Below, piece after piece: positions 22,008-32,410 of a DNA stretch of 64,000 nt (positions are counted from its first letter, which is position 1; each line of letters opens with the position of its first letter). The stretch covers positions 620,001 to 684,000 of the forward strand of contig JAGTJM010000011.1 in NCBI GenBank assembly GCA_020747015.1, written 5' to 3'. Position numbers and translations under genes: made by a program. The notes under the pieces are model-generated. The model was not told the DNA's origin and ran no database searches. It was given only the letters and a program-made list of their open reading frames with translations. The DNA comes from Pyrenochaeta sp. MPI-SDFR-AT-0127 (lineage: Eukaryota; Ascomycota; Dothideomycetes; Pleosporales; Cucurbitariaceae).

Positions 22008-25000
22008 ATGTCAAAGATGCAAAACAACTACTTCGTTTGTACCTTAGGCCAAGCTGCGGCCACTAACACCAAATCCAAGTCATATCGAACTGTGAGCGAG
22101 TTTGTGGAACATCAAGCACAACACCACCCAAACCTTCCGGCCGTTGGATTCCCGCTTCCAAATCGTCATCAGGCCGACTGGGGCCATCAGGTTCTCACCT
22201 TTAAAGACATCAATCAAGGAACAGATGTCTTCGCAGAGAGACTACTAGACATTCTGGACTCTCATGGAGGCGCAGGGACTATAGCTCTCTTATGCCATAG
22301 TTCCCCAGAGTTCCTTTTCACCTGGCTGGGCCTGATGAGATTGGGGTACTCTGTTCTCCTGGTCGCTCCGCAATGTCAACCGACTGCAATTGTGCATCTT
22401 TGCACATCTTGTGAGGCTTCGGTGCTGTTCTATGACACTGCTCATAGCGAACGAGGACATGAGGTAGAGGAGTTGACGAAAGAGCGGGGCATGGCCTGCT
22501 TCAAATCATGCTTGGTACCACTCCACCAAGGAGAAGATATTTTTCGAGTAATACAAGAACATACTGGAACGAGTTTCGATACCCCCAAAGTGGATGAAGC
22601 CGCTGCTGCATACTTGCATCATACCTCTGGAACTTCGTCAGGGCTACCAACACCAATTCCACAGTCTCATCGCGCCGCCATCGGCGTCCTGCCACATCTT
22701 CCAAAGATACCAGCGATGGCTTCGTTTACTACAACTCCTCTCTACCATGGAGGTATTGCAGACTTGTTCAGATGCTGGACTAGCAATGCCCTCATCTGGC
22801 TATTTCCTGGGAGAAATATGCCCATCACGGCTCGAAACATTTGCAATTGCTTACATGTAGCCGAGTCATACTCGGAAACAGAAGGCTTGCCAAAAGTCAA
22901 ATACTTTTCCTCTGTGCCTTACGTGCTTCAGATGATGGAGGCTGATATAAAAGGACTCGAATGCCTTCGCAAGATGGCTATAGTCGGTGTTGGTGGAGCA
23001 GCCTTGCCAGCAGAGGTTGGTGACCGGCTAGTAGCACATGGAGTCAACCTCATCTCCAGATTCGGGAGCGCTGAATGTGGTTTCATTCTATCATCCTATC
23101 GTGACTTCACTGCAGACAAAGCTTGGCAGTATCTGCGTAACTACAACCCTCCAAAACTCCTGGCGTTTGAGGAGCGGGACGGCAATCTCGCGGAACTTGT
23201 TATCAAGCCTGGTTGGCCACATATGGTACAGTGTACTTAATCAAACTTTGACGGTACCTTCAAGCTAACTCTCACAGGCTAAGAAGAACCGCTCAGATGG
23301 ATCGTTTGCCACAGCCGACCTATTTGCGCCTCACGCTACCATCAAGAATGCCTGGCTGTACCATTCGCGGGCTGATTCTCAACTGACGCTCATTACGGGC
23401 AAGAAGTTTGATCCAGCTCCACTTGAAGATGCTATAGCTACATCGCCTCATCTGGATGACGTACTCATATTTGGAAACAACCGACCGTTTCCTGGTGCAC
23501 TCCTCCTTCGATCGGAGCAATCGAGTGCTATGATCGACCAAGACATTATAGATGCAATGAAGCCGGTAGTAGCAAGGATGAACCGCGAAAGCCAAGACCA
23601 TGCAAGAATACCGTTCAACATGCTTGTACCGGTACCTCATCAAAGTATTCCCCTTGAGAAAAGCAGTAAAGGGACCATCATTCGAAGAGCAGCAGAGACT
23701 CGATTTGAGGAAATTATCGAGGGTGCGTATAACTCACAAGAGACGGATCAACCAGGTATTGTCCGTGACGAAGATCTGCCACAATATCTTGTTCAGCTCG
23801 TGCAGCTGATTACTTCGCAGTCCATGGAGCTTACGAAGGATGATGATTTGTTTTCCTATGGTGTTGATTCAATTGCATGCATGCAACTCAGGAGTCGATT
23901 GAGGCAGCTGATACCCGATTGCACGGACCCGCTGCCCATGAATGTAGTTGAAGACTGCGGTTCTATACAACGGCTGACCGATTTTGTTCTACAAAAGCGA
24001 CACGGAGAGTCTGACACTGGCGAAGAAGACGAAGAGCAGCTAATGATTAATCTGGTCGGGCAGTTTGGCTCATTTGAAAAGCCGGCTTCGCAAGCCCAAA
24101 CCAACGACCTGCGTTCTGAGCGGAAGACTAAAGATGTCGTCGTGCTTACAGGAGCAACGGGTGCGCTTGGCGCACATGTCTTAGATTTGTTGCAAAAGAC
24201 AGTGAGCGTCGAAACCATCTACTGCCTTACCAGGGGGGCGGATGAGTTTGCAGCGAAGGATCGTGTCAACCAAGCTCTAGAGCAAAGAGGTTTAGCAAGC
24301 CTCCTATCGCTGAACAAGTCTAACCATAAAGTCAAAGTAGTCAAGGCACAGTTGGACCAAAAGCGACTTGGTCTCGACGGTGAATTATACGATTACCTGG
24401 CCAAGGAAGCGACTTTGATCATTCACATCGCGTGGACTGTCAACTTCCGTTTGAAGCTTCGCAGCTTCGTCAAGGACAACATTGCAGGTGTGCGAAACCT
24501 ACTTGATCTCGCACTGAAGGCACGCCGTGCTAAACCTCCACGTTTCGTATACTGCTCCTCTACTGCAGCCATCATGGATTGCCCACTGGACGAATCCGGA
24601 GAATTGGGCGAGAAACTTTCGTCCGACCCCTCGTCAGCATCACCATTAGGTTACTCTCGCTCAAAATGGGTTGCAGAGCATATCTGCCTCGAAGCACATA
24701 CTCGGACGAGTCTTCACGGGCGGGTTTCCGTTGTCCGTGTCGGACAACTTGCTGGTGATTCGATATCAGGAGTTTGGAACACGAAGGAAGCGTGGCCCAT
24801 GATGTTGAGCACTGCAAGACTGATAAAGTGTCTACCTGATTTGCGTGATGAGCCGTTGGATTGGTTACCGGTGGACGTAGCAGCGCAAGCGTTTATTGAA
24901 ACGACGGGAGCGAATGTAGGTGACGGGAAGGAGATGCTTGTCCATCATGTGCTGAACCCGCACCAAAAGCCTACGTGGCATGAGATGCTCAAGTGGTTGC

Positions 25001-25263
25001 AGAAGAAGGAGGATTTCGAGATTGTGCCACCAGACGAATGGGTTCGTCGACTGGAGGACGCCGGGGATAACGGACACTCTGCTATGAAATTGCTGGGTTT
25101 ATGGAAGGATTCATACAGCAAGGGGCTGCGGAAGTCAAAGCCGAGACCGCCATTTTCTATGGTGGAAACAAAAAAGTATGTCCCAACTTTGAGAGATGTC
25201 AAGCCGCTAGACGAGGGATATGTGGGAAGAATGTGGGACTGGGTGCAGAAGAGCGTACAATGA
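22008..25263 (+). CDS. NRPS-like adenylation-thiolation-reductase (carboxylic acid reductase type)
   Basis: Activates a carboxylic acid as an adenylate, loads it on a phosphopantetheine arm and releases it reductively as aldehyde or alcohol. Exon 1 is 22008-23225 and exon 2 is 23278-25263 (phase 0), 1067 aa. The adenylation domain spans roughly residues 25-530; its core motif HHTSGTSSGLPTP is near 205, SRFGSAECG near 350 and the A7-like DGSFATADL just after the splice (usual Gly of ATGDL replaced by Ala). The thiolation domain has YGVDSIACMQLRSRL near 600, with Ser as attachment site. The reductase domain (NAD_binding_4/thioester reductase) has VVLTGATGALGAH near 697 and the catalytic YSRSK near 865. 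There is no condensation domain. Substrate unknown. A DHA2 efflux pump follows on the same strand. Confidence 0.93.
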
Positions 25264-26968
25264 TTATGGGTCATAGTTGCGAGCGCGTTGATGTTGCAGA
25301 CGTGGCTTCTTGGAAATGCGAGCACTCCCGAAATGGAGCGAGATCCTTGAAAGTGTCTGCGAAGCCTACGCGGAGCCTACTTTGAAGCTAGAAAATCCTA
25401 TAGCATGCCTGAATCACCAAACCAGCATGTTTAAGCTCCTCCCCTATTCCACCCGACAACGGCGGGTATCGGACTAGACCTAGGCGGCGAAGCATTCTTG
25501 CATGCAAATTGCGAAGAAGCATTCGTGCAATGTAAATGCGAGAGTTGCTATAATTTGACCGGCGAGATGCAAAACGGCTCGCGCGTGACTTGCTTACATG
25601 AGCGTGTGGTGGGTGGGTTACATGAGGCTGAAGCGGGTGGTGCAGGGGTTGGAAAGGAATGTTGTCGCGAGAAGCCGGCACTCCCCCTTCTGCTGCCGTT
25701 TGAGCAGGTACTCGTAAGATGAAATCTCCAATGGTGTACACTGCAGTGCTTACGCTCATAGTGCGCCCTATGTGTGAATCGCTTACTGGTGTTGTGGACG
25801 ATCGTCTGTATGGTCAGTTCCCTGTGGAGTTTATTGCAGTTCAAGTCTTGTGGGCCCTTGCTCCTCGATTCAAAGGGCGCAACGGAAGACTACAGTGGCG
25901 GGGATGGTTCAGATGGTGTTGCGGACAGGGGCATGCATGTTGATGAGTCGAAATCAGAGCGCGGACGATACGAAGCTTGGCAATGTCGGATGCGGCGAAG
26001 ATTCTGTGTCCGACGTCCGACATTGCCAAGCTTTTCCTCCAACGCGAGGGCAGGCGGCTGGCACCCGAGCCTGTGGAAGGGCTGAGGCGCCGCTCTAGAC
26101 GTCCATGGCAGCCACTTACTTTCGCTTGCATGCCATTGCGACTTCACGGACGAATCTTTTCCGGCATGCACGCAAGCATGAGAGCACAAGGCAGCAGCAG
26201 TTTGGCTCGGACATGTGAGGAGGACGCGTTGGTGTGCATGGAGCCTGATGGGCATGGAGTGAAGATGCAACAGGCTGCAGCGCTCCTGGAGGACCGGGGT
26301 TCTGGGCCATGTGTCTCTCGGCGGGGCGCGCGGAATCCGGCATGGGGCGCTCAAAACGCTTGGTGATGCTTGCGGGCTCTCGTTGACCCGCCAGATGGTA
26401 GTCGTTGAGCTATGACAGCTCGTTTGGGGTGACTCGTTCCGAGCTAGACGGGCTTCCCTGCGATGCGACGCGCCAGTCGACTGGTTGCACTTTGGCATAT
26501 CATCGGATATTGCGCCTACAATGCGCTTTGTGGCTTCAGGCCACCACTCCCTGGTTCGCTTTGATCGCAAAGTCTGCTCGCTTAGATTCCCCTCGGACGA
26601 AATCTCTTGCCGACCAGAGAAGCCAATGCGGGATGGCCTCATTCTCTAGGGTCAAGGGACGCGGTCACCCGGGAGCCCGATCCATGAAGCCAGGCTAGCA
26701 TCCTCTCCTAATTCTACCGAGCAGCAAGCCTGGCACTAAACAAACCATGGCTCTTGGTGTCACTGCTTGTCACAATTCTTCTCAGCCCTAATTCCGCCTT
26801 CCTTATTGCCATATCCACGCTCCTTTCCTTCTTTACATATAATTGCCCTTTCGCCCCTCAGGCACTGTCCTGCCTTCACACAGCCATTTCGGAGACAACA
26901 CCAACAAAACCCATCTTGGCAACGCCCCTTACCTCACCATAAACACAACCCACACGCATAAAATATAG
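25264..26968. other. Intergenic region with hairpin repeat before the DHA2 transporter
   Basis: About 1.7 kb, holding the 3' end of the NRPS-like gene and the promoter of the transporter. The leader at 26700-26960 is C/T-rich. It contains an 18-bp inverted repeat at 25973-26033, listed separately. A 250-codon minus-strand frame at 25890-26642 runs through the hairpin but has no recognisable domain. Confidence 0.5.
25973..26033. repeat. 18-bp perfect inverted repeat (hairpin, MITE-like remnant?)
   Basis: The arm AAGCTTGGCAATGTCGGA at 25973-25990 is exactly repeated in reverse complement as TCCGACATTGCCAAGCTT at 26016-26033, around a 25-nt centre. The centre repeats part of the arm word (TCCGAC at 26009-26014, next to the second arm). 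No transposase gene or target-site duplication could be assigned, so the origin is open. Confidence 0.75.
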
Positions 26969-28962
26969 ATGAGTGCAACGAACAACCATCTGCGACCTGC
27001 CAGTATGGCCGACTCGGAGAAAACTGCCACACAGAGCCACGAGCCTTCCGTCTATCACGAAAAAGGTGTGGTCGAGAGCGCCATTCCATCAACGACTACA
27101 GCTGTCGCCGCTGCCGAGCCCATCGTCGCTGATGAGAAGGCCACCGCAGAGGAGAAGACTTCCAATCGTAACTCCACAGCAAGCGCGTCAGACAACGACG
27201 ATGATTTCGAATACCCTGCCAAGGGAAAGCTGGCTGCCATCACTGTGGCTTTATGTCTTTCCGTCTTCTGCATGGCTTTGGTAAGTTTATTGCTGTTGTG
27301 AACCCCCACGACTCGTCTCAAACTCATGCTCGTATCTAGGACAACACCATCATTGCAACAGCAATCCCCCGCATCACAGATCAGTTCAAGGCCCTGAATG
27401 ACGTTGGTTGGTACGGCTCATCGTACCTTCTTACTACCTGCGCAACGCAGCTCATTTACGGGAAATTCTACACCTTCTACAGTATCAAATGGGTCTACTT
27501 GACTGCCCTCTTCATCTTTGAGATTGGCTCATTGATTTGCGGTGTTGCTCCCAATTCTACCGCTCTTATCATCGGTCGTGCCGTTGCTGGTGTTGGAGCT
27601 GCAGGAATCTTCAGTGGTGCCATCTTGATCGTGGCCAACACTGTGCCCCTGCGACAACGACCCACATATATGGTAAGTGCACCATGTATCAAAATGTCTG
27701 TAAAGCATTCACTGACTCTATATTACCAGGGAGCGATTGGTGGCATGTATGGAATCGCATCTGTTGCTGGACCTCTGTAAGTGGTGCCCACTCAGTAACC
27801 AAGATTGATCAGCACGTCCTAACACTCTTTCAGCATGGGTGGAGCTTTCACAGACCACTTGACTTGGCGATGGTGCTTCTACATTAATCTCCCCTTTGGA
27901 GCAGTAACAGCTGCGTTCATCATTCCCTTTTTCCAGATCAACCGTCGTGGCCGAAAGGTTGAAGCTACGTGGAAGCAGCAGGTCCAGAAGTTCGATCTTC
28001 AGGGCACTGCTCTCTTTCTACCCTGCATCATCTGTCTGCTTCTTGCTCTCCAGTGGGGAGGTAGCAAGTATCCATGGGGTAGCGGAAGGATCATTGCGCT
28101 CCTTGTCATTACCGGCGTCCTTGCACTTGGCTTCATCGCTATCCAATGGTGGAAGCAAGAAGATGCTACCGTCCCTCCTCGTATCTTCTTGAACCGCAAT
28201 GTCTGGGGTTCTGCCTGGTTTGGCGCCATGCTTGGCGCATCTTTCTTCATTCTCGTATACTACCTTCGTAAGCCTCCCTACCATCGGCTCTACCTTACAG
28301 CAAGCTAACATGAAGTAGCCATCTGGTTCCAGGCTATCAAGGGCGTGTCGGCTACCAAGTCCGGTATCATGAACCTTCCAGCCATTCTCGGTCTTGTCAT
28401 CGTTTCCCTGGTCTGTGGTGGCGCCGTCACAGCCATTGGTTACTACACGCCCTTTATGCTGGCGTCCAGTATCCTCATGGCAGTCGGCGCTGGTCTCCTC
28501 TCGACCTTTGAAACCGATACAAACTCCCCAAAGTGGATCGGCTACCAGTTCATGTTCGGTGCTGGCGTTGGTGCTGGGATGCAGCAAACTCTTGTCGCTG
28601 TCCAGACTGTCCTTCCAGCCGAGGATGTCGCAATCGGAACTGCCATTATGATGTTCTGCCAAACCCTTGGTGGAGCTCTATTTATCAGCGTCGGCCAGAA
28701 TGTCTTCACTAATCAGCTCATCAAACATCTCGGGACCGTAGTGCCTGATCTTGATGCCAGTCTTGTCCTCAGGACCGGTGCAACAGAGCTCAAGAACGCT
28801 ATCCCTGCGGAATATCTCCCTGGCGTGCTCTCTGCTTACAATCTGGCTCTCACAAACACCTTCTACGTCTCTACTGCTGCGGGCGCCCTCTCCATCATCG
28901 GCGCAGCCTTTGTGCAGTGGAAATCTATGAAGGGCAAGCAGATTCAGATGGGTGCAGCATAG
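26969..28962 (+). CDS. MFS drug:H+ antiporter, DHA2 family (14-span efflux pump)
   Basis: A proton-driven plasma-membrane exporter of the type often linked to fungal toxins and drugs. Five exons in frame: 26969-27280, 27340-27672, 27730-27779, 27837-28267 and 28319-28962, giving 589 aa. The N-terminus is a roughly 85-residue hydrophilic Glu/Ser/Thr-rich tail, followed by MALDNTIIATAIPRI, the DHA2-typical first span. Further family blocks are GRAVAGVGAAGIFSG, the motif-C-like region created by the exon 3-4 join (GPLMGGAFTDHLTWRWCFY) and a C-terminal span before KSMKGKQIQMGAA. A second ATG 12 codons in (27005) could also serve as start. Its position just downstream of the NRPS-like reductase on the same strand suggests, but does not prove, a joint role. 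Confidence 0.94.
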
Positions 28963-29823
28963 GTGCGAAATGTGGCTTGCGTAAGACAGAAAGCTTCTGA
29001 AGCAAGCCACTCAGCACCGTAATCGGACTTCAAATGATACCCTCGGGCGCTCAGGAGACGCCTGTACTTTTTTTGTAATAATAACTGGCCGTACTGAGCG
29101 AGCATTGTTGGATGTCAGCACTAGCATTTTGGTAGCAAGCGTGGCGTTATGTTTTAGACGATATACTTGTGGTTACTTGGATTCGAGATATGGATTTGTA
29201 ATAGACGGATAGGGTCCTCGACAGTGGGAAGCTGTACGGCCTTTGGTGGCGAGTCTTCTCTCTTACAAAAGTTAGATAGAAGCAATGCATGCGACTACAA
29301 AGATGTTTGGTAGACTGTGTACCGCAACGGTCCGTGACGTCAGATATGGCTCAATGTGTGGCTCGACAGCTGCAAGGTGCCGTACGCATGGTTGCCAGCT
29401 TCGGATGAATGCAGCAGACTGAAGCGGCCAGGCTAAAAGGGCGGGTGAGCGAATGGGCGTCGTCACTGGCAGCAATGCTGGGGGAATCGAGTCACGCCAG
29501 GCATTTGGCGCTACGTCAATAAGCGTTAGCCGTTGCTTAGCGAAGCTTGTTTCTCACGGGGCAGCACCCTCGTCGATCAACACCCGCCCAGCTCCGCCCG
29601 CTTTGGATTGCGCGTTCGGCCTTATTCCCAGCCGCACCATCTGTCCCCCCTTCAGCCACACGGCGCGCAGGTTCTGATGATTGTTCGGTTCCTGACGTAT
29701 CCGTCTCCTCGTTGATCCTGCCATAAATGCGTGCAGGCCCTCTCTCGCGCCGGCCTGCAACATCCGACCTGACCCGCACCACGACCCTCGTCGCGAGGAG
29801 ACTCGTCGTCGCACACCGCAAGA
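28963..29823. other. Intergenic region DHA2 pump to C2-domain gene
   Basis: Transporter 3' end followed by the promoter of the C2-domain gene. No supported ORF; minus-strand frames around 29540-30440 are antisense to the C2-domain gene. Confidence 0.45.
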
Positions 29824-31659
29824 ATGCCTGAAGAGAAGGACGCGAGGCCGGACGAGGCACAGAATGGCCATGCGACGGGGCCAGCGGAGAAGAACGAGAA
29901 CCCCGACGGCCCCGACGGCCAGCCGCCAAAGCCCAGGAAGACGGGGACCAATTCGAGCAAGAAGAAGGGCCCAGAGGGAGGCTTCGACGACACGCCCATA
30001 CCGCGCGCACCGCCAGGCTACACGGTCAAGTTCACCTTCCACCGCGCAAATAACCTGCCGCTCGCCGACATCAACACCCTTTCGGCCGATCCCTTCATCA
30101 TGGCCCAGCTGAACACGGGGCTGCCGACAAGACACAAGGAAGACCCGCCGCTGATCATACGCACCCCGACAGTCCGCCAGAGCACCGACCCCGTGTGGAA
30201 CTGTGAATGGATAGTCGCCAACGTCCCCTCCGCTGGCTTCACGCTCAAGTGCCGCATCTACGACGAAGACCCCGCAGACCATGATGACCGCCTCGGTAAC
30301 GTGCATGTGGTGGTCGGTCCCTTTGACGACAACTGGTCCGGTATTCAAGACCAAACATACCCCATCAGAAAGCGCATGGTGAGCAAGAGAGCATGGCTGC
30401 TGCGAGCTGTTGCCGTATGCTTCGGCAAAGCCGAGCACATGAACGGTACCCTCAACGTCAGCGTCGAAGTGCTAGGCAAAACTCAAGACGAGAATGGTGG
30501 TCGCGCATACACAATCGGACCACAGTTTTGGATACGGCATTATTCACCGCTACTCGGACGCCTCCTTGGCCAGAAAGAGCCCAACAACGATGGCCGTAAA
30601 TCAAGAAGGACTGGTAAGCAGAGACCAGAGAAGTACAACTTCCAGTCAAACCAAATGCAACTGCGAGGCCCCGTCCCTGAAGCCATGTACCATCGATACG
30701 TCGAGTTCAAACCCTTCGTCAAGAGCATGTTCACCGCAAAGGGAGTGCGCGGATTCATCCTGTCCAAAGCATTACACCATCAGCACGCACGTGTGTACAA
30801 CTTTGACCACGCAACCGACTTCAAAGTTTTCCAGGAGCCCTGTAAAGAGTTTACGCAGAAGTTCCTCGAGCTAGTGCATTATGACCAAGGTGGCCGCATC
30901 TTCACATATGTTCTGACATTAGATGCTCTCTTCCGCTTCACAGAAACAGGCAAGGAGTTCGGCATCGACATGTTATCCAAACACACAATGCACAGCGATG
31001 TCGCAGCATACGTCGCGTTCTCAGGCGAGTTCTTCATTCGGCGACTCAAGCACCATGAGCGTGCCCCACCGGATGAAGGCGGCAATAACAAGAGCCACCC
31101 TCCCGATGACATTGACGGTGGGCCGCCCGACGAGGATCCCAAGATCAAAGACCCATCCTACTATGAACTCGTCATCGACAATGACTCTGGTACCTATCGG
31201 CCCAACGCCAAACTGCTCCCTCAACTCAAGGCTTTCTTCGAATCCAACTTTCCTGGCCTGCACATACGCACACTCGACTGCCAGGGCGATGCCGAGAAGA
31301 TGGAAACTATGAAAAATGAGCAGCGTGAGCGCAAGAAGAGGGAAGGCGATCATGTTGTGTACACACAATTGAGCAGGAATAGTAGTATGAGTAGTAGTGA
31401 TGTGGAGGAGCTTGATCGATTAGAGGCAGAGGGGCAAATGCCTGCTAGACATTTCAGACATCAAGTCCAGAGAGAAGCAGGGGCTAAATTGGATGCTGCG
31501 AAGTTCCATCTAAAAGACTATAGGCCAACCAATAATCACGAGGGTTGGAGAGGGGATAAGCATCCCGCTAGAGCAGATGATGAAGCAGTAACAAAGTCAA
31601 CTAACGAACCTGTGCTGCGTAATTCTGAAGAGAAGCAGGCATCAGGTACGAAGAGCTAG
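29824..31659 (+). CDS. C2-domain protein conserved in filamentous ascomycetes, function unknown
   Basis: A single exon of 611 aa. The first 60 residues are charged and Pro/Gly/Lys-rich. A C2-like beta-sandwich follows from about residue 64 to 220 (YTVKFTFHRANNLPLAD, then SADPFIMAQL, TDPVWNCEWIV, YDEDPADHDDRLG), with Asp residues at the positions that bind calcium in C2 domains. This suggests calcium-dependent lipid or membrane binding. The middle of the protein (about 280-420) is well structured with FRFTETGKEFGIDMLSKH and AYVAFSGEFFIRRL. The C-terminal 100 residues are charged, with a probable helix rich in Glu, Arg and Lys. I know it only as an uncharacterised family. The first ATG follows a clean leader. 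Confidence 0.85.
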   Translation: MPEEKDARPDEAQNGHATGPAEKNENPDGPDGQPPKPRKTGTNSSKKKGPEGGFDDTPIPRAPPGYTVKFTFHRANNLPLADINTLSADPFIMAQLNTGLPTRHKEDPPLIIRTPTVRQSTDPVWNCEWIVANVPSAGFTLKCRIYDEDPADHDDRLGNVHVVVGPFDDNWSGIQDQTYPIRKRMVSKRAWLLRAVAVCFGKAEHMNGTLNVSVEVLGKTQDENGGRAYTIGPQFWIRHYSPLLGRLLGQKEPNNDGRKSRRTGKQRPEKYNFQSNQMQLRGPVPEAMYHRYVEFKPFVKSMFTAKGVRGFILSKALHHQHARVYNFDHATDFKVFQEPCKEFTQKFLELVHYDQGGRIFTYVLTLDALFRFTETGKEFGIDMLSKHTMHSDVAAYVAFSGEFFIRRLKHHERAPPDEGGNNKSHPPDDIDGGPPDEDPKIKDPSYYELVIDNDSGTYRPNAKLLPQLKAFFESNFPGLHIRTLDCQGDAEKMETMKNEQRERKKREGDHVVYTQLSRNSSMSSSDVEELDRLEAEGQMPARHFRHQVQREAGAKLDAAKFHLKDYRPTNNHEGWRGDKHPARADDEAVTKSTNEPVLRNSEEKQASGTKS

Positions 31660-32410
31660 CATGGCACACAAGCACAGTTTCTTATTCTTTCCAGGATATT
31701 AATGTTTTTTTTTTGTTTTGGCTTAGTTCGATTCTGCCTTTGGCTCTACGAATTTCTGCAGCGTCTTGCAGTTGTCGGGAAGCTTTGGGAGGACAATACT
31801 GGACACACTCTTTTGAGATACCCACCATCTGCTGGATTTCCTTGAGTATTATTTTAAGCTTGCATATCATGCTGTGTCGCATGCACTTCTCTTGCTATTC
31901 ATACTTTGCAACGGTTCACTGGAGCGCAACCGTGCCGTATTTGGCACCTCGTGGATTGCGACAGTATCTGTATCCTATTGGAGATGGAAACCGAGACATT
32001 CTAAGAGACAATCTGCTTCATTTGAGCGATCGTTGTTTGTCAAATTTATCAAAGAGAAAAGAATAGTTTAGCTATATTGTTTAGTTTTGTCCGACAAATA
32101 TACCAATACCGCACTGGACATGTACTCTCACATGACCCTAAACGCTTGGTTCGTTTGCGCCCTACGGACAAGCCAGCTCTCAGCCGTGTTGACGGCAGGT
32201 TCAGCCCCCACTCTTTGTTCGCGAAAAGTCGCCAGGCGCACACATATAAGATCTAAGGCGCACTAAATACGAGGTTGCACACGAAAATCGCCTAGTGCCA
32301 TGTATACGACCCATGAACCGTCCGCGGCGCAGCGAATAATTTAACGTCAACGTCAGCTCCTCGATCTTACAGGAAGTCGTTCCTCTTTTCTACATGTGAA
32401 CAAAAAGGTC
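31660..32410. other. Intergenic region C2 gene to NLR gene
   Basis: Contains a run of T at about 31705-31713 and the probable promoter of the NLR-like gene. No ORF is supported. Confidence 0.45.

Noticed and set aside
25890..26642. 250-codon minus-strand ATG frame across the hairpin
   Set aside because: Composition is driven by the repeat and by GC-rich sequence; no domain is visible. It might be part of a mobile-element remnant, but I cannot support a gene.
29554..30438. 294-codon minus-strand frame
   Set aside because: Antisense shadow of the C2-domain gene and its promoter; the plus-strand frame is clearly the real one.
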